From Elusimicrobiota bacterium (GTDB lineage: Bacteria; Omnitrophota; Gorgyraeia; Zapsychrales; Fredricksoniimonadaceae), in NCBI GenBank assembly GCA_012514595.1, contig JAAYZZ010000051.1, positions 1 through 13,259 of the forward strand: a stretch of 13,259 bases of DNA. The letters are read 5' to 3'. The notes below the pieces were generated by a model, which ran no database searches, was not told the DNA's origin, and worked only from the letters and a program-made list of their open reading frames with translations. The position numbers were made by a program, and so were the translations under genes. Shown one piece after another: positions 1-6,657 of this stretch; position 1 is the first letter of the stretch, and every line of letters begins with the position of its first letter.

Positions 1-135
1 CGGGTCCTTGGGGTCACGGCCCTGGGGGAGGGGATCGCCCTTGCGATCGAGAAGGCCTATGCCGGGGTCGCCCGGATCTCTTTTGACGGCGCGCACTGGC
101 GGAAAGATATAGGGAAGAGGGCGCTGGAGAGGTAA
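1..135 (+). CDS. purD: Phosphoribosylamine-glycine ligase, C-terminal end (partial)
   Basis: This is the last 44 codons of a gene entering from the left, read in frame 1 and ending at TAA 133-135. The peptide has the PurD C-terminal pattern: a GVTALG stretch, a helix with AIEKAY, then FDGAHWRKDIG and a basic end. In PurD this last segment closes the ATP-grasp enzyme that joins glycine to phosphoribosylamine (GAR synthesis, cytosol). The identity is supported by purE directly downstream. The catalytic part is outside the window, so only the tail can be judged. The stop codon lies inside the left arm of a hairpin at 132-159. Confidence 0.9.
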   Translation, partial: RVLGVTALGEGIALAIEKAYAGVARISFDGAHWRKDIGKRALER

Positions 136-159
136 GACGTGTCATGTCATGCGTCTTAC
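132..159. repeat. Hairpin across the purD stop codon, purD-purE gap
   Basis: The arms GTAAGACG (132-139) and CGTCTTAC (152-159) are perfectly complementary. Two G-U pairs and one A-U pair extend the stem inward to about 11 bp around a 6-base loop. No T-run follows, so it is not a standard intrinsic terminator. It could be an mRNA processing or stability element, or a dispersed palindromic repeat. Confidence 0.6.
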
Positions 160-175
160 GTCTAACGGATAATAC

Positions 176-181
176 GGGAGG
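176..181 (+). promoter_or_regulatory. Ribosome binding site of purE
   Basis: GGGAGG lies four bases before ATG 186. It fixes the purE start there rather than at the in-frame ATG 144, which sits in the hairpin and has no such site. Confidence 0.75.
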
Positions 182-185
182 TTTT

Positions 186-662
186 ATGAGCCAGATCCTG
201 GTTTCCATCATGATGGGTAGCAAGAACGATATGCCTGTTGTCGAGGAATCGGGAAAGATCCTGCAGGATTTTGGCGTGGGATATGAGATGAAGGTCCTCT
301 CTGCGCACCGGACGCCGAAACAGACCGCCGAATACGCCGAGGGACTTGTCGCCCGTGGTGTCAAGGCCGTGATCTGTGCGGCCGGAGGGGCGGCGGCTCT
401 TTCGGGTGTGGTCGCGGCGCATACGCATCTTCCGGTCATCGGCATTCCGCTCGATTCCATGGGTTTCAACGGACTCGATGCGGTCCTGTCCACCATCCAG
501 ATGCCGCCGGGAGTCCCCGTCGCCGGCGTGGGAGTTGGGAAGGCGGGGGCCAAGAATGCGGCCCTGATCGCGGTCCGGATCCTGGCCCTTTCGGATGCGG
601 CCCTCCTCAGGAAGCTGGAGGAATATTCCCGCGAACAGGCGGAGAAGATCCTGAAAGGATAA
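186..662 (+). CDS. purE: N5-carboxyaminoimidazole ribonucleotide mutase (PurE)
   Basis: A 158-residue protein of normal class I PurE length. PurE converts N5-CAIR to CAIR in de novo purine synthesis, in the cytosol. Visible family motifs are GSKND (11-15, the usual GSxSD phosphate loop), SAHRTP (39-44, with the catalytic-type His41), AGGAAALSG (66-74) and MPPGVPVAGVGVGKAGAKNAAL (start 106), which makes the substrate lid. Most class I enzymes read AAHLPG where this has AAALSG; this loop varies in the family and does not argue against function. Class I enzymes normally need PurK to supply N5-CAIR; no purK is in the window. The start is ATG 186, chosen for the GGGAGG site. It follows purD by 50 bases and is likely cotranscribed with it. 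Confidence 0.96.
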   Translation: MSQILVSIMMGSKNDMPVVEESGKILQDFGVGYEMKVLSAHRTPKQTAEYAEGLVARGVKAVICAAGGAAALSGVVAAHTHLPVIGIPLDSMGFNGLDAVLSTIQMPPGVPVAGVGVGKAGAKNAALIAVRILALSDAALLRKLEEYSREQAEKILKG

Positions 663-678
663 AAGGCACAGGTCGCGC

Positions 679-715
679 GCCACAACGCACAGGAAGATCC
701 CCTGTGGTATGCGGC
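679..715. repeat. Imperfect hairpin in the purE-tsaC gap
   Basis: The core stem is CACAGG (688-693) with CCTGTG (701-706) and a 7-base loop. After a 3x3 internal loop the stem resumes with 683-684 pairing 710-711 and 679-681 pairing 713-715. No T-run follows. Two GTGAC units (718-722 and 725-729) lie directly after it, the second containing the GTG start of the next gene. Moderate support: short arms in GC-rich DNA can arise by chance. Confidence 0.4.
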
Positions 716-724
716 AGGTGACAT

Positions 725-1801
725 GTGACACGGGCCGTGAAAACAAAGGTCCTTAAGATCGACCCGACATCTCCCCAGGAGGATCTCGTCCTGGAGGCCG
801 CACGCTGCGTGCATGAGGGTGGCCTCGTCGTGTTCCCCACTGAGACCGTTTACGGGATCGCGGCGGATGTCTCGAATCCTTTGGCCGTGAAGCGTCTTCG
901 GGACGTGAAGCGGCGTAGCGACGGGAAGCCTTTTTCGGTCATGATCTCCCAGAAGGAGCTGATCCGCAACTACACGGTCCTGACCGATCCCAAACTTTTC
1001 AAGCTTATTGATCGCTACTGGCCGGGACCATTGACCGTCATTGTTCCGACGGAAAATGACGGGGAGACCATCGGTATCCGTATCCCGGACCATCCGGTGG
1101 CGCTCCGGCTCGTTCAGAACGCGCATTGCACGATCGCGGCCCCGTCCGCGAATCTCGAGGGGAATCCGCCTCCGGTGACCTGTGAGGAGGCTCTTCGGGA
1201 TCTGGATGGACTGGTGGACCTTGCGATCGACAGCGGCCGGGTCGAGATCGGGACCGCCTCGACCATTGTGGCCTTCACGGCAGAGAGACCGACAGTGGTG
1301 CGCGAGGGGATCATCACTCGCCGAGAGGTGGAAGAGATCACGGGGAAGAAACAGGTCCTTTTCGTCTGTACCGGCAATAGCTGCCGGTCGGTGATGGCGG
1401 AATATCTTTTCAGGGATATCCTCAAAGGTCGAGAGGATGTCGAGGTCGTCTCCGCCGGGACGGGAGTGATCTTTCCCGCGACCGCGAGTCAGGAGGCTGT
1501 GGCGGTCCTGAAGGGGCGCGGGATCGACGCGCGGGCCCACCGGTCGCGACCGCTGACGAACATGCTTCTTAAGAAGGCGGACCTGATCTTTGCCATGACG
1601 CGTTCCCATCGGGACCAGATCCTCGAGCGCGTTCCGGGGGTCGAAAAGAGGGTTTATCTCCTGGGAGAGTTCAGGAACGATCCTGTCCGGCGGGAAACGG
1701 ATCTCGATATCCCGGATCCGATCGGACGTTCGCATGAAGAGTACCAGGAGTGCCTCGAAGTCATTGAGGACGCGCTGAAGAAAATAAAGAGCATTGTATG
1801 A
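725..1801 (+). CDS. tsaC: Fusion: threonylcarbamoyl-AMP synthase (TsaC/Sua5) + low-molecular-weight protein phosphatase (YwlE-like)
   Basis: 358 residues with two complete domains. Residues about 8-200 are a YrdC/TsaC domain: FPTETVYGIAADV (37-49), KRRSDGKPFSVMI (62-74), RYWPGPLTVIVP (97-108), PSAN (140-143) and the GTASTIV stretch near 176. TsaC makes threonylcarbamoyl-AMP from Thr, bicarbonate and ATP for tRNA t6A37. Residues about 209-358 are a low-molecular-weight phosphatase: P-loop CTGNSCRS with nucleophile Cys215 and Arg221, and the DP acid pair at 331-332. The P-loop residue Ser219 matches Thr11 of Bacillus YwlE, an arginine phosphatase, rather than the Ile of classical tyrosine phosphatases, so phosphoarginine is a possible substrate (inference). 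The start is GTG 725 after AGGTG 716-720 (4-base spacing); GTG 737 is an alternative. It overlaps the next gene by ATGA. Confidence 0.93.
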   Translation: MTRAVKTKVLKIDPTSPQEDLVLEAARCVHEGGLVVFPTETVYGIAADVSNPLAVKRLRDVKRRSDGKPFSVMISQKELIRNYTVLTDPKLFKLIDRYWPGPLTVIVPTENDGETIGIRIPDHPVALRLVQNAHCTIAAPSANLEGNPPPVTCEEALRDLDGLVDLAIDSGRVEIGTASTIVAFTAERPTVVREGIITRREVEEITGKKQVLFVCTGNSCRSVMAEYLFRDILKGREDVEVVSAGTGVIFPATASQEAVAVLKGRGIDARAHRSRPLTNMLLKKADLIFAMTRSHRDQILERVPGVEKRVYLLGEFRNDPVRRETDLDIPDPIGRSHEEYQECLEVIEDALKKIKSIV

Positions 1802-2457
1802 GAAGGATCTTCTTCCTGGTGCTTTCTTTCTTTTTTTGTCTCTTGCCGTTCGGTCATGCCTTGGAGATCGGACTGAACGCCGAGAACCTTCCGGACCTTG
1901 TGTCCTATCTTCCGGATATGGGGATCCGGTCTGTCCGCATCATGGTCCGTTGGCAGGCGGTAGAGCCGTATGAGAATCCCACGGAAGAGGCCCGGGCCCG
2001 ATTGACCGGTGAGAACCGGGAGGTCATCGAGAGGATGCGCCGCCGCGGGATCGTCATTGCGCCGCCCGTGCAGGATCTCGACACCAATGGATTTTATTGG
2101 GAGAAATACGACGAGCGTTTCGAGGCGGCCCAGAGATCCGGGCTGGATGTCCTGTTCACTTTGCGAGCAACGTCTTTGTGGGGGACGGTGCAGAAGGCGC
2201 GGCTAGGGACCAAGGGGGGATACGTCGTGGCCTCGCGTCCGAAAGATATGCAACGCTGGAAGGATTTTGTTGCGGCCTTCGTTTCCCGTTACAAGGGGCG
2301 GGGGGTTCGGGTCTTTTACGAAGTCGAGAATGAGGTGAACGCAAAGGCGTTCTGGACGGGGAGCCCTGAAGATTATGTGGCGCTCTTGAAAGAAACATAT
2401 CAGACGATCAAGGCGTCAGATCCTTCGGCCCTGGTTCTTCATGCTGCGATGGCCTGA
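1798..2457 (+). CDS. Secreted glycoside hydrolase (clan GH-A), N-terminal half, ends at an in-frame TGA
   Basis: 219 residues. The start has a classical signal peptide: MRR, a hydrophobic run of about residues 4-16, then a cleavage-like site near GHA (19-21), so export is likely. The rest resembles the first half of a GH5/GH39-type (beta/alpha)8 barrel: an early strand GIRSVRIMVRWQAVEP (42-57), WEKYDERFEAAQRSGLDVLFTL, and VFYEVENEVN (172-181). In the last, Asn178-Glu179 matches the Asn-Glu acid/base pair at the end of strand 4. It continues through helix 4 and a fifth strand (ALVLHAAMA), then meets TGA 2455-2457. It overlaps the preceding stop by ATGA, so translation is coupled to tsaC. Exact family and substrate cannot be told. 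Confidence 0.75.
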   Translation: MRRIFFLVLSFFFCLLPFGHALEIGLNAENLPDLVSYLPDMGIRSVRIMVRWQAVEPYENPTEEARARLTGENREVIERMRRRGIVIAPPVQDLDTNGFYWEKYDERFEAAQRSGLDVLFTLRATSLWGTVQKARLGTKGGYVVASRPKDMQRWKDFVAAFVSRYKGRGVRVFYEVENEVNAKAFWTGSPEDYVALLKETYQTIKASDPSALVLHAAMA

Positions 2458-2460
2458 GGG

Positions 2461-2946
2461 ATGACGAAGGATGCCCGGGGTCCTGTGCGTGAAAAGGGTC
2501 TCGAACGGCACGATGGTTTCCTGCGGAGGATATTTGACAGTCGTGCCTTTGATATCATCAGTACCCATGATTATTATTTTCCGGATCAGGCGGTGAACGG
2601 GTTCACGTTCGGAAGTTATCTGGATCATATCAAGGCGCTTGCGGCGGAGTATGGGGTGGCCGATAGGCCTCTGTGGGTCACGGAGAACGGATATGTCACT
2701 GTTCCGACGAAAGTCGGGGCTCGGATGGATCCCGGATCGATCGGAGCCCAGTCACGTTGGCTAGAGGGTGCGGTCGTTCAAGCCAGTGATGCCGGGGTCG
2801 ACCGGATGTTCTGGATGCTGATCGCCGATCGGGATGAGCCGTATTTCGGGACCATGGGACTCTTGGAGAATGATGGAACATCCCGTCCTGTTTGTGCGGT
2901 CGTCCGAAGGGTCAACGAGGGCGGTGTTAAACTGGACCAGAGATAG
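2461..2946 (+). CDS. Glycoside hydrolase (clan GH-A), C-terminal half
   Basis: 161 residues in the same frame as the upstream half, starting at ATG 2461, three bases after its TGA. It supplies the second half of the barrel: FDIISTHDYYF (30-40, strand 6 with the His-Tyr pattern usual at this place), PLWVTENGY (70-78), whose Glu75 matches the strand-7 nucleophile, and DRMFWMLIADRDEPYFG as strand 8. It has no signal peptide of its own, so if made separately it would stay in the cytosol away from its partner half. The bases before the ATG (GAGGG at zero spacing) are not a usable ribosome binding site; only termination-reinitiation could explain separate translation. It ends at TAG, 10 bases before rpiB. 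Confidence 0.6.
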   Translation: MTKDARGPVREKGLERHDGFLRRIFDSRAFDIISTHDYYFPDQAVNGFTFGSYLDHIKALAAEYGVADRPLWVTENGYVTVPTKVGARMDPGSIGAQSRWLEGAVVQASDAGVDRMFWMLIADRDEPYFGTMGLLENDGTSRPVCAVVRRVNEGGVKLDQR

Positions 2947-2950
2947 GGAG
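2946..2950 (+). promoter_or_regulatory. Ribosome binding site of rpiB
   Basis: GGGAG lies six bases before GTG 2957. It favours this start over longer in-frame openings that would overlap the hydrolase gene and over the weaker ATG 2966. Confidence 0.65.
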
Positions 2951-2956
2951 ACAGGT

Positions 2957-3445
2957 GTGAAAAAGATGACGATCTTTATCGGGGCGGACCATCGCGGGTT
3001 TGTGTTCAAGGGGCGGATCATCGCGGCCCTGAAGGCCTTGGGCCACGAGGTCGTGGACGTGGGGACCTATGAGCTGGAGCCGGCGTGTGACTATCCGGCC
3101 CTGTCGTTCGAGGTGGGAAGGAGTGTTGCGGCCCACAAGAACAGCCGCGGGATCCTGGTGTGCCTCACCGGCATCGGCCATTCGATCGCGGCCAACAAGG
3201 TGAAGGGGGCCTATGCCGCGCTTTGTTATTCCAAGGAAGCCGCCGAACTCTCTCGCCGGCACAACAATTCGAATGTCCTGGTCCTCGGCTCGAACTTCGT
3301 GAGTGAGAACACGCTCATGGAGATCATCCGGGTGTGGCTGGAGACGCCGTTCGACGGCGGGCGGCACCTGCGGCGCACGCGGCAGATCCAGGATTTCGAG
3401 AAGAAGGTTTTCGAGGGGCCTTCAAAAACGAAGGGGAAGAAATGA
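2957..3445 (+). CDS. rpiB: Ribose-5-phosphate isomerase B
   Basis: 162 residues, near the usual ~150. RpiB interconverts ribulose 5-phosphate and ribose 5-phosphate in the cytosol. Family features are IGADHRGF (8-15), the DYPALSFEV segment (45-53), [17 protein letters not shown] (65-81) with the catalytic-type Cys69, and [13 protein letters not shown] (100-112) with His102-Asn103. The active-site motif is usually CGTG; here it is CLTG, an unusual bulky residue next to the catalytic Cys. The related LacA/LacB sugar-phosphate isomerases lack this Cys, so RpiB remains the best call. The start GTG 2957 is set by the GGGAG site. The stop overlaps the glyA start by ATGA, as expected for an rpiB-glyA operon. 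Confidence 0.9.
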   Translation: MKKMTIFIGADHRGFVFKGRIIAALKALGHEVVDVGTYELEPACDYPALSFEVGRSVAAHKNSRGILVCLTGIGHSIAANKVKGAYAALCYSKEAAELSRRHNNSNVLVLGSNFVSENTLMEIIRVWLETPFDGGRHLRRTRQIQDFEKKVFEGPSKTKGKK

Positions 3446-4683
3446 GCTACTTATCTCAGACCGATCCGGATGTCTACAAGATCATTCAGGGCGAACTCGC
3501 CCGTCAGAAGGGGAATCTCGAGCTGATCGCCTCCGAGAACATCGTGTCCCCGGCCGTCATGGAGGCCATGGGGTCTGTCATGACCAACAAGTACGCCGAG
3601 GGGTATCCCAAGGCGCGCTGGTATAACGGCTGCGAGTACGTGGATGATGTGGAGCAGATGGCGATCGATCGCCTGAAGAAGATCTTCGGCGCGGAGCATG
3701 CGAACGTGCAGGCGCACTCGGGGTCGCAGGCGAATACGGCTGTGTATCTTGCGGTGCTCAAGACCGGGGACACCCTGATGGGCCTGGACCTGGCCTGCGG
3801 CGGACATCTGACGCATGGCCTCAAGATCAATATCTCCGGGCGCCTTTACAACATCGTGTCCTACAAGGTCGATCCCAAGACCGAGCGTATTGATATGGAT
3901 GAGGTCGAGCGGATCGCGCTCGAGCACAAGCCGAAGATGATCGTGGCCGGATACTCGGCGTATTCCCGGGTCCTCGATTTCAAGAGGTTCCGCGAGATCT
4001 GCGACAAAGTGGGCGCGTATCTTTTTGTCGATATGGCGCACTTCGCGGGACTTGTGGCCGCCGGCATCCATCCGAGCCCTGTGCCCTACGCCGAGTTTGT
4101 GACATCTACGACGCACAAGACACTGCGCGGGCCCCGAGGCGGGATCATTCTCTGCCGCAGTGAGTTCGCGAAGAAGATCGATGCCGCTATCTTTCCGGGG
4201 ATCCAGGGAGGACCTTTGATGCACGTGATCGCGGCCAAGGCGGTCGCCTTTGGCGAGGCGCTTCGTCCCGAGTTCAAGAGTTATCAAGAGCAGATCGTCA
4301 GGAATGCCAAGGCGTTCGCGGTGGCCATGGAAAAGAGGGGTTTTCGTATCGTCTCCGGCGGGACCGACAATCATCTTTTTATGGTCGATCTGCGCCCCAA
4401 GAAGATCACGGGGAAGGATGCCGCGACGCTTTTGGACACGGTCAAGATCACGGTCAACAAGAACCTCATTCCTTTTGATCCCGAGCCGCCCACGGTGACG
4501 AGCGGGGTCCGGATCGGAACCCCTGCCCTCACGACGCGCGGGATGAAAGAGGCCGATATGGATGCCGTTGCCGGACTGATCGATGAGGCGATCACCCATC
4601 GGGATGATCCAAAGGTGCTGGAGAAGGTGCGCGCTGGGGTCCTGGAATTGACGAGGAAGTTTCCGATCTATGAAGGAGATTAA
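3442..4683 (+). CDS. glyA: Serine hydroxymethyltransferase
   Basis: 413 residues, the normal bacterial length. The PLP enzyme interconverts serine and glycine, passing the one-carbon unit to tetrahydrofolate, which feeds purine and thymidylate synthesis. Seen: [19 protein letters not shown] (27-45), [21 protein letters not shown] (start 48; the usual form is YGGCE), [12 protein letters not shown] (91-102), [13 protein letters not shown] (196-208), and [14 protein letters not shown] (221-234), where Lys226 should hold PLP. The C-terminal region with [15 protein letters not shown] is intact. ATG 3442 overlaps the rpiB stop, and an AAGGGGA-type site precedes it within rpiB. A longer in-frame opening from 3334 would only add rpiB-overlapping sequence without homology. 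Confidence 0.98.
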   Translation: MSYLSQTDPDVYKIIQGELARQKGNLELIASENIVSPAVMEAMGSVMTNKYAEGYPKARWYNGCEYVDDVEQMAIDRLKKIFGAEHANVQAHSGSQANTAVYLAVLKTGDTLMGLDLACGGHLTHGLKINISGRLYNIVSYKVDPKTERIDMDEVERIALEHKPKMIVAGYSAYSRVLDFKRFREICDKVGAYLFVDMAHFAGLVAAGIHPSPVPYAEFVTSTTHKTLRGPRGGIILCRSEFAKKIDAAIFPGIQGGPLMHVIAAKAVAFGEALRPEFKSYQEQIVRNAKAFAVAMEKRGFRIVSGGTDNHLFMVDLRPKKITGKDAATLLDTVKITVNKNLIPFDPEPPTVTSGVRIGTPALTTRGMKEADMDAVAGLIDEAITHRDDPKVLEKVRAGVLELTRKFPIYEGD

Positions 4684-4696
4684 CAGGCACAAAGGC

Positions 4697-4763
4697 GCAG
4701 GGTCACAAAGTCACAGATTCGGGTTCTCCTGTGACCTTGTGACGTGTGACTTTGTGACTTTGC
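4697..4763. repeat. GTGAC octamer array and long hairpin before nrdR
   Basis: The 81-base glyA-nrdR gap holds six GTGAC/GTCAC units at 4702, 4710 (GTCAC) and 4731, 4739, 4746, 4754 (GTGAC), spaced 8, then 8, 7 and 8 bases. The arms GTCACAAAGTCACA (4702-4715) and TGTGACTTTGTGAC (4745-4758) are a perfect 14-bp inverted repeat. G-U, A-U and G-C pairs extend it to 4697/4763, giving a stem of about 19 bp with a 29-base loop. A competing inner stem pairs 4710-4716 with 4729-4735. The outer stem ends two bases before ATG 4765. No T-run follows inside the gap, so it is not a normal terminator. It could be an operator or an RNA structure limiting nrdR translation. Confidence 0.75.
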
Positions 4764-4764
4764 C

Positions 4765-5235
4765 ATGAAATGCCCCGCCTGCCATCACAAGGATACGAAT
4801 GTCGTGGATTCCCGCATGAACGCTGAGGGGACCTCCATCCGCCGCCGCAGGGAGTGCCTCAAGTGCGCCAAGCGGTTCACCACCCATGAATATGTTGAGC
4901 AGGTCTCTTTGATGGTCATCAAGCGCGACGGCCGGCGTCAGCCGTATGACCGTTCGCGGATCATCGGGGGGCTGCTGAAGGCCTGCGAGAAGCGGCCTGT
5001 GAGCGTCGAGCAGATCGAGAACATGGCCGTCGATATTGAGAGGGTCATCCAGAAGAAATACGACCGGGAGGTTCCCTCGACGGCGATCGGCGAGCAGATC
5101 ATGGAGCGGCTCTATGGGATCGATGAGGTCGCCTATGTCCGGTTCGCCTCGGTGTATCGTCAGTTCCGCGATGTGAGTCATTTCATGAAAGAGATCCAGG
5201 TGATCCTCGAGAAGGACAAGGGCAAGAAGAAATAG
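4765..5235 (+). CDS. nrdR: Transcriptional repressor NrdR
   Basis: 156 residues, the typical NrdR length. NrdR senses ATP/dATP through its ATP-cone and represses ribonucleotide reductase genes. The N-terminal zinc ribbon has CPAC (Cys3, Cys6) and CLKC (Cys31, Cys34), with the SRMNAEGTSIRRRREC stretch typical of the DNA-binding part. The ATP-cone spans about residues 49-139, with VIKRDGRRQPYDRSRI at its start. A Lys-rich tail ends the protein. It follows glyA, as in several other bacteria. No Shine-Dalgarno sequence precedes the ATG: the bases before it are the right arm of the GTGAC hairpin, so initiation may depend on that structure. No clear NrdR-box pair was found in the gap. Confidence 0.96.
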   Translation: MKCPACHHKDTNVVDSRMNAEGTSIRRRRECLKCAKRFTTHEYVEQVSLMVIKRDGRRQPYDRSRIIGGLLKACEKRPVSVEQIENMAVDIERVIQKKYDREVPSTAIGEQIMERLYGIDEVAYVRFASVYRQFRDVSHFMKEIQVILEKDKGKKK

Positions 5236-5253
5236 CCGCCTGTCGGAGGTGCC

Positions 5254-6657
5254 GTGCGCATCCTGTTGTTGAACCCCCCGGGGGATCAGGTCTATCTTCG
5301 CGACTACTATTGCAGCAAGGTCTCGAAGGCGGATTATCTTTACGAACCGTTGGATCTTTTGATGCTTTCCGGGATCCTCAAGCGCGAGCATGATCTCAAG
5401 GTGATCGACGCGATCGCGATGCGGTCCGGGCCGAAGGAAACCCTTTGTGAGATCCTGGACTTCGCGCCTGAAGCTGTTGTTTTTGTGAGCGGGGCCGTCT
5501 CTTTTGAGCGCGACCGTTTGTTCCTTCAGGAGGTCAAGGATCGGACCCGGGCCCGCATGATCGGGAGCGGGGATCTGTTCCTCGACAATCCCGCGCAATA
5601 CCTCGGGGAGGACAGCCCCGTCGATGCCGTCCTTCTGGATTTTACCGACGAGAGCGTGCTCGATTATCTCAAGGGGCATGTCCCCTGCCGCAATATTGTT
5701 TGCCGGGCTCAGGCAGGTATTGTTTCCGGGCCGGTCGTCAGAGGCAAGGGGGAGGAGTTCCATCTTCCGCAGCCGGATCACTCGCTTTTTCCGATCGGAC
5801 GTTATCAGTACCCGTTCGTACGTGATGCCAGGTTCGCAACGGTCCTGACGGATTATGGCTGTCCGTTCCACTGCTCGTTTTGCGTCATGTCAGGGATCGG
5901 GTTCAAGCTGCGGGATGTGGATAGTGTTATCGAGGAGCTGAGGACGCTGAAGAACCGGGGGGTGCGGGAGATCTATTTTGATGACCAGACCTTTGCTGCA
6001 CGCCGGAAGCGGACCCGCGATCTCCTCGAGCGCATGATCATTGAGAAGCTGAACATGGGGTGGTGCTGTTTTACGCGGGTCGATGTGGTCGATGAGGAAA
6101 TGTTGTCCCTTATGAAGAGGGCAGGCTGTCATACGATCATGTTCGGTGTTGAGAGTGCGGATCAGGCCATGCTCGACAGACACCAGAAGGGGATCCGGAT
6201 CGATCGGGTTTCAGGGATGATCCGCGCCTGCGTCCGGCTTCGGATCTCGACAGTTGCGACCTTTATTATCGGACTTCCCGGCGATACACGCGATTCGATC
6301 GAACGAACGGTGCGTTATGCCCTTTCCTGCGGATGTGATTTTGCCTCCTTCAATATCGCGGTCCCCCGTGCCGGGACCCCTCTGCGGGAGGAATCGGTGC
6401 GAGATGGCCTTTTGGCGCGTGAGATGAAGGACATGGACCAGTCGGGGAGCCGGGCCTTTTTGAAGACCGGAAATCTTGCCCCCGAGGAGATCGAGCGGTT
6501 GAAGGATGCGGCGGTTCGTCGGTTCTATGGCCGGCCTTTTTATCTCTTGCATCAGCTCTTTCGGATCACGAGTTTCTATGATCTCAAGCGCAAGATCGGG
6601 GGATTTTTTGCCATCATCAGGCGTTCTTCCCGTCGGAGAAAGGAAGGGGATGCGTGA
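5254..6657 (+). CDS. B12-binding-domain radical SAM protein of unknown substrate
   Basis: 467 residues. The N-terminus (1-150) has the Rossmann-like start RILLLNPPG and YEPLDLLMLSGILK typical of the cobalamin-binding domain of class B radical SAM enzymes (HpnJ/BchE-like group). The radical SAM core begins near 195 with the 4Fe-4S motif C203-PFH-C207-SF-C210. It then has EIYFDDQTFA, a VESADQAMLDRHQKG segment and IIGLPGDTRDSIERTV, all usual for this superfamily. The tail (about 430-467) is basic. Members methylate or rearrange lipids, cofactors or natural products; the substrate here cannot be told. GTG 5254 has GGAGG at 5245-5249. Its stop overlaps the GT9 start by GTGA, suggesting joint work on an envelope glycolipid (inference). 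Confidence 0.85.
   Translation: MRILLLNPPGDQVYLRDYYCSKVSKADYLYEPLDLLMLSGILKREHDLKVIDAIAMRSGPKETLCEILDFAPEAVVFVSGAVSFERDRLFLQEVKDRTRARMIGSGDLFLDNPAQYLGEDSPVDAVLLDFTDESVLDYLKGHVPCRNIVCRAQAGIVSGPVVRGKGEEFHLPQPDHSLFPIGRYQYPFVRDARFATVLTDYGCPFHCSFCVMSGIGFKLRDVDSVIEELRTLKNRGVREIYFDDQTFAARRKRTRDLLERMIIEKLNMGWCCFTRVDVVDEEMLSLMKRAGCHTIMFGVESADQAMLDRHQKGIRIDRVSGMIRACVRLRISTVATFIIGLPGDTRDSIERTVRYALSCGCDFASFNIAVPRAGTPLREESVRDGLLAREMKDMDQSGSRAFLKTGNLAPEEIERLKDAAVRRFYGRPFYLLHQLFRITSFYDLKRKIGGFFAIIRRSSRRRKEGDA

Larger units (their letters stand above)
1798..2946 (+). pseudogene. Whole glycoside hydrolase gene interrupted by one in-frame TGA at 2455
   Basis: The two halves are in the same frame. If the TGA were sense the product would be 382 residues, a normal size for a secreted single-domain GH-A enzyme with no evident gap. 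Both catalytic Glu residues survive, one on each side. TGA is the ordinary stop of at least ten neighbouring genes (for example 1799, 3443, 6655, 7896), so a reassigned code is unlikely. A nonsense mutation, a base-call error, readthrough, or two-piece expression remain. Full length would make a periplasmic or extracellular glycosidase. Confidence 0.6.

Noticed and set aside
132..159. Intrinsic terminator after purD
   Set aside because: The stem is good but no T-run follows, and purE starts shortly after in the same direction.
145..173. Possible promoter before purE with a GATAAT -10 box
   Set aside because: The region 17 bases upstream (TGTCAT) is a poor -35 box, and GATAAT-like strings are easily found by chance.
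144..185. Longer purE start at ATG 144
   Set aside because: It lies in the hairpin without a ribosome site and adds residues absent from PurE; ATG 186 has GGGAGG.
14..1735. Very long open frame on the minus strand opposite purE and the tsaC fusion
   Set aside because: It is opposite two well-identified genes, shows no family pattern, and is rich in Arg, His and Pro as expected for the antisense of GC-rich codons.
2455..2500. Selenocysteine insertion at the TGA in the hydrolase
   Set aside because: The site is not catalytic in this fold, and no convincing SECIS hairpin is visible directly downstream; kept only as something to check.
2834..2956. N-terminally extended RpiB starting inside the hydrolase gene
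   Set aside because: The extra 41 residues are the hydrolase gene read in another frame and match nothing in RpiB; GTG 2957 has a ribosome site.
3451..4692. 413-codon minus-strand frame opposite glyA
   Set aside because: It mirrors glyA almost exactly and has no recognisable motif; an antisense by-product of codon bias.
4702..4758. CRISPR array or NrdR-box pair in the glyA-nrdR gap
   Set aside because: Units are only 5-8 bases without spacers, and they do not resemble the AT-rich NrdR-box consensus.
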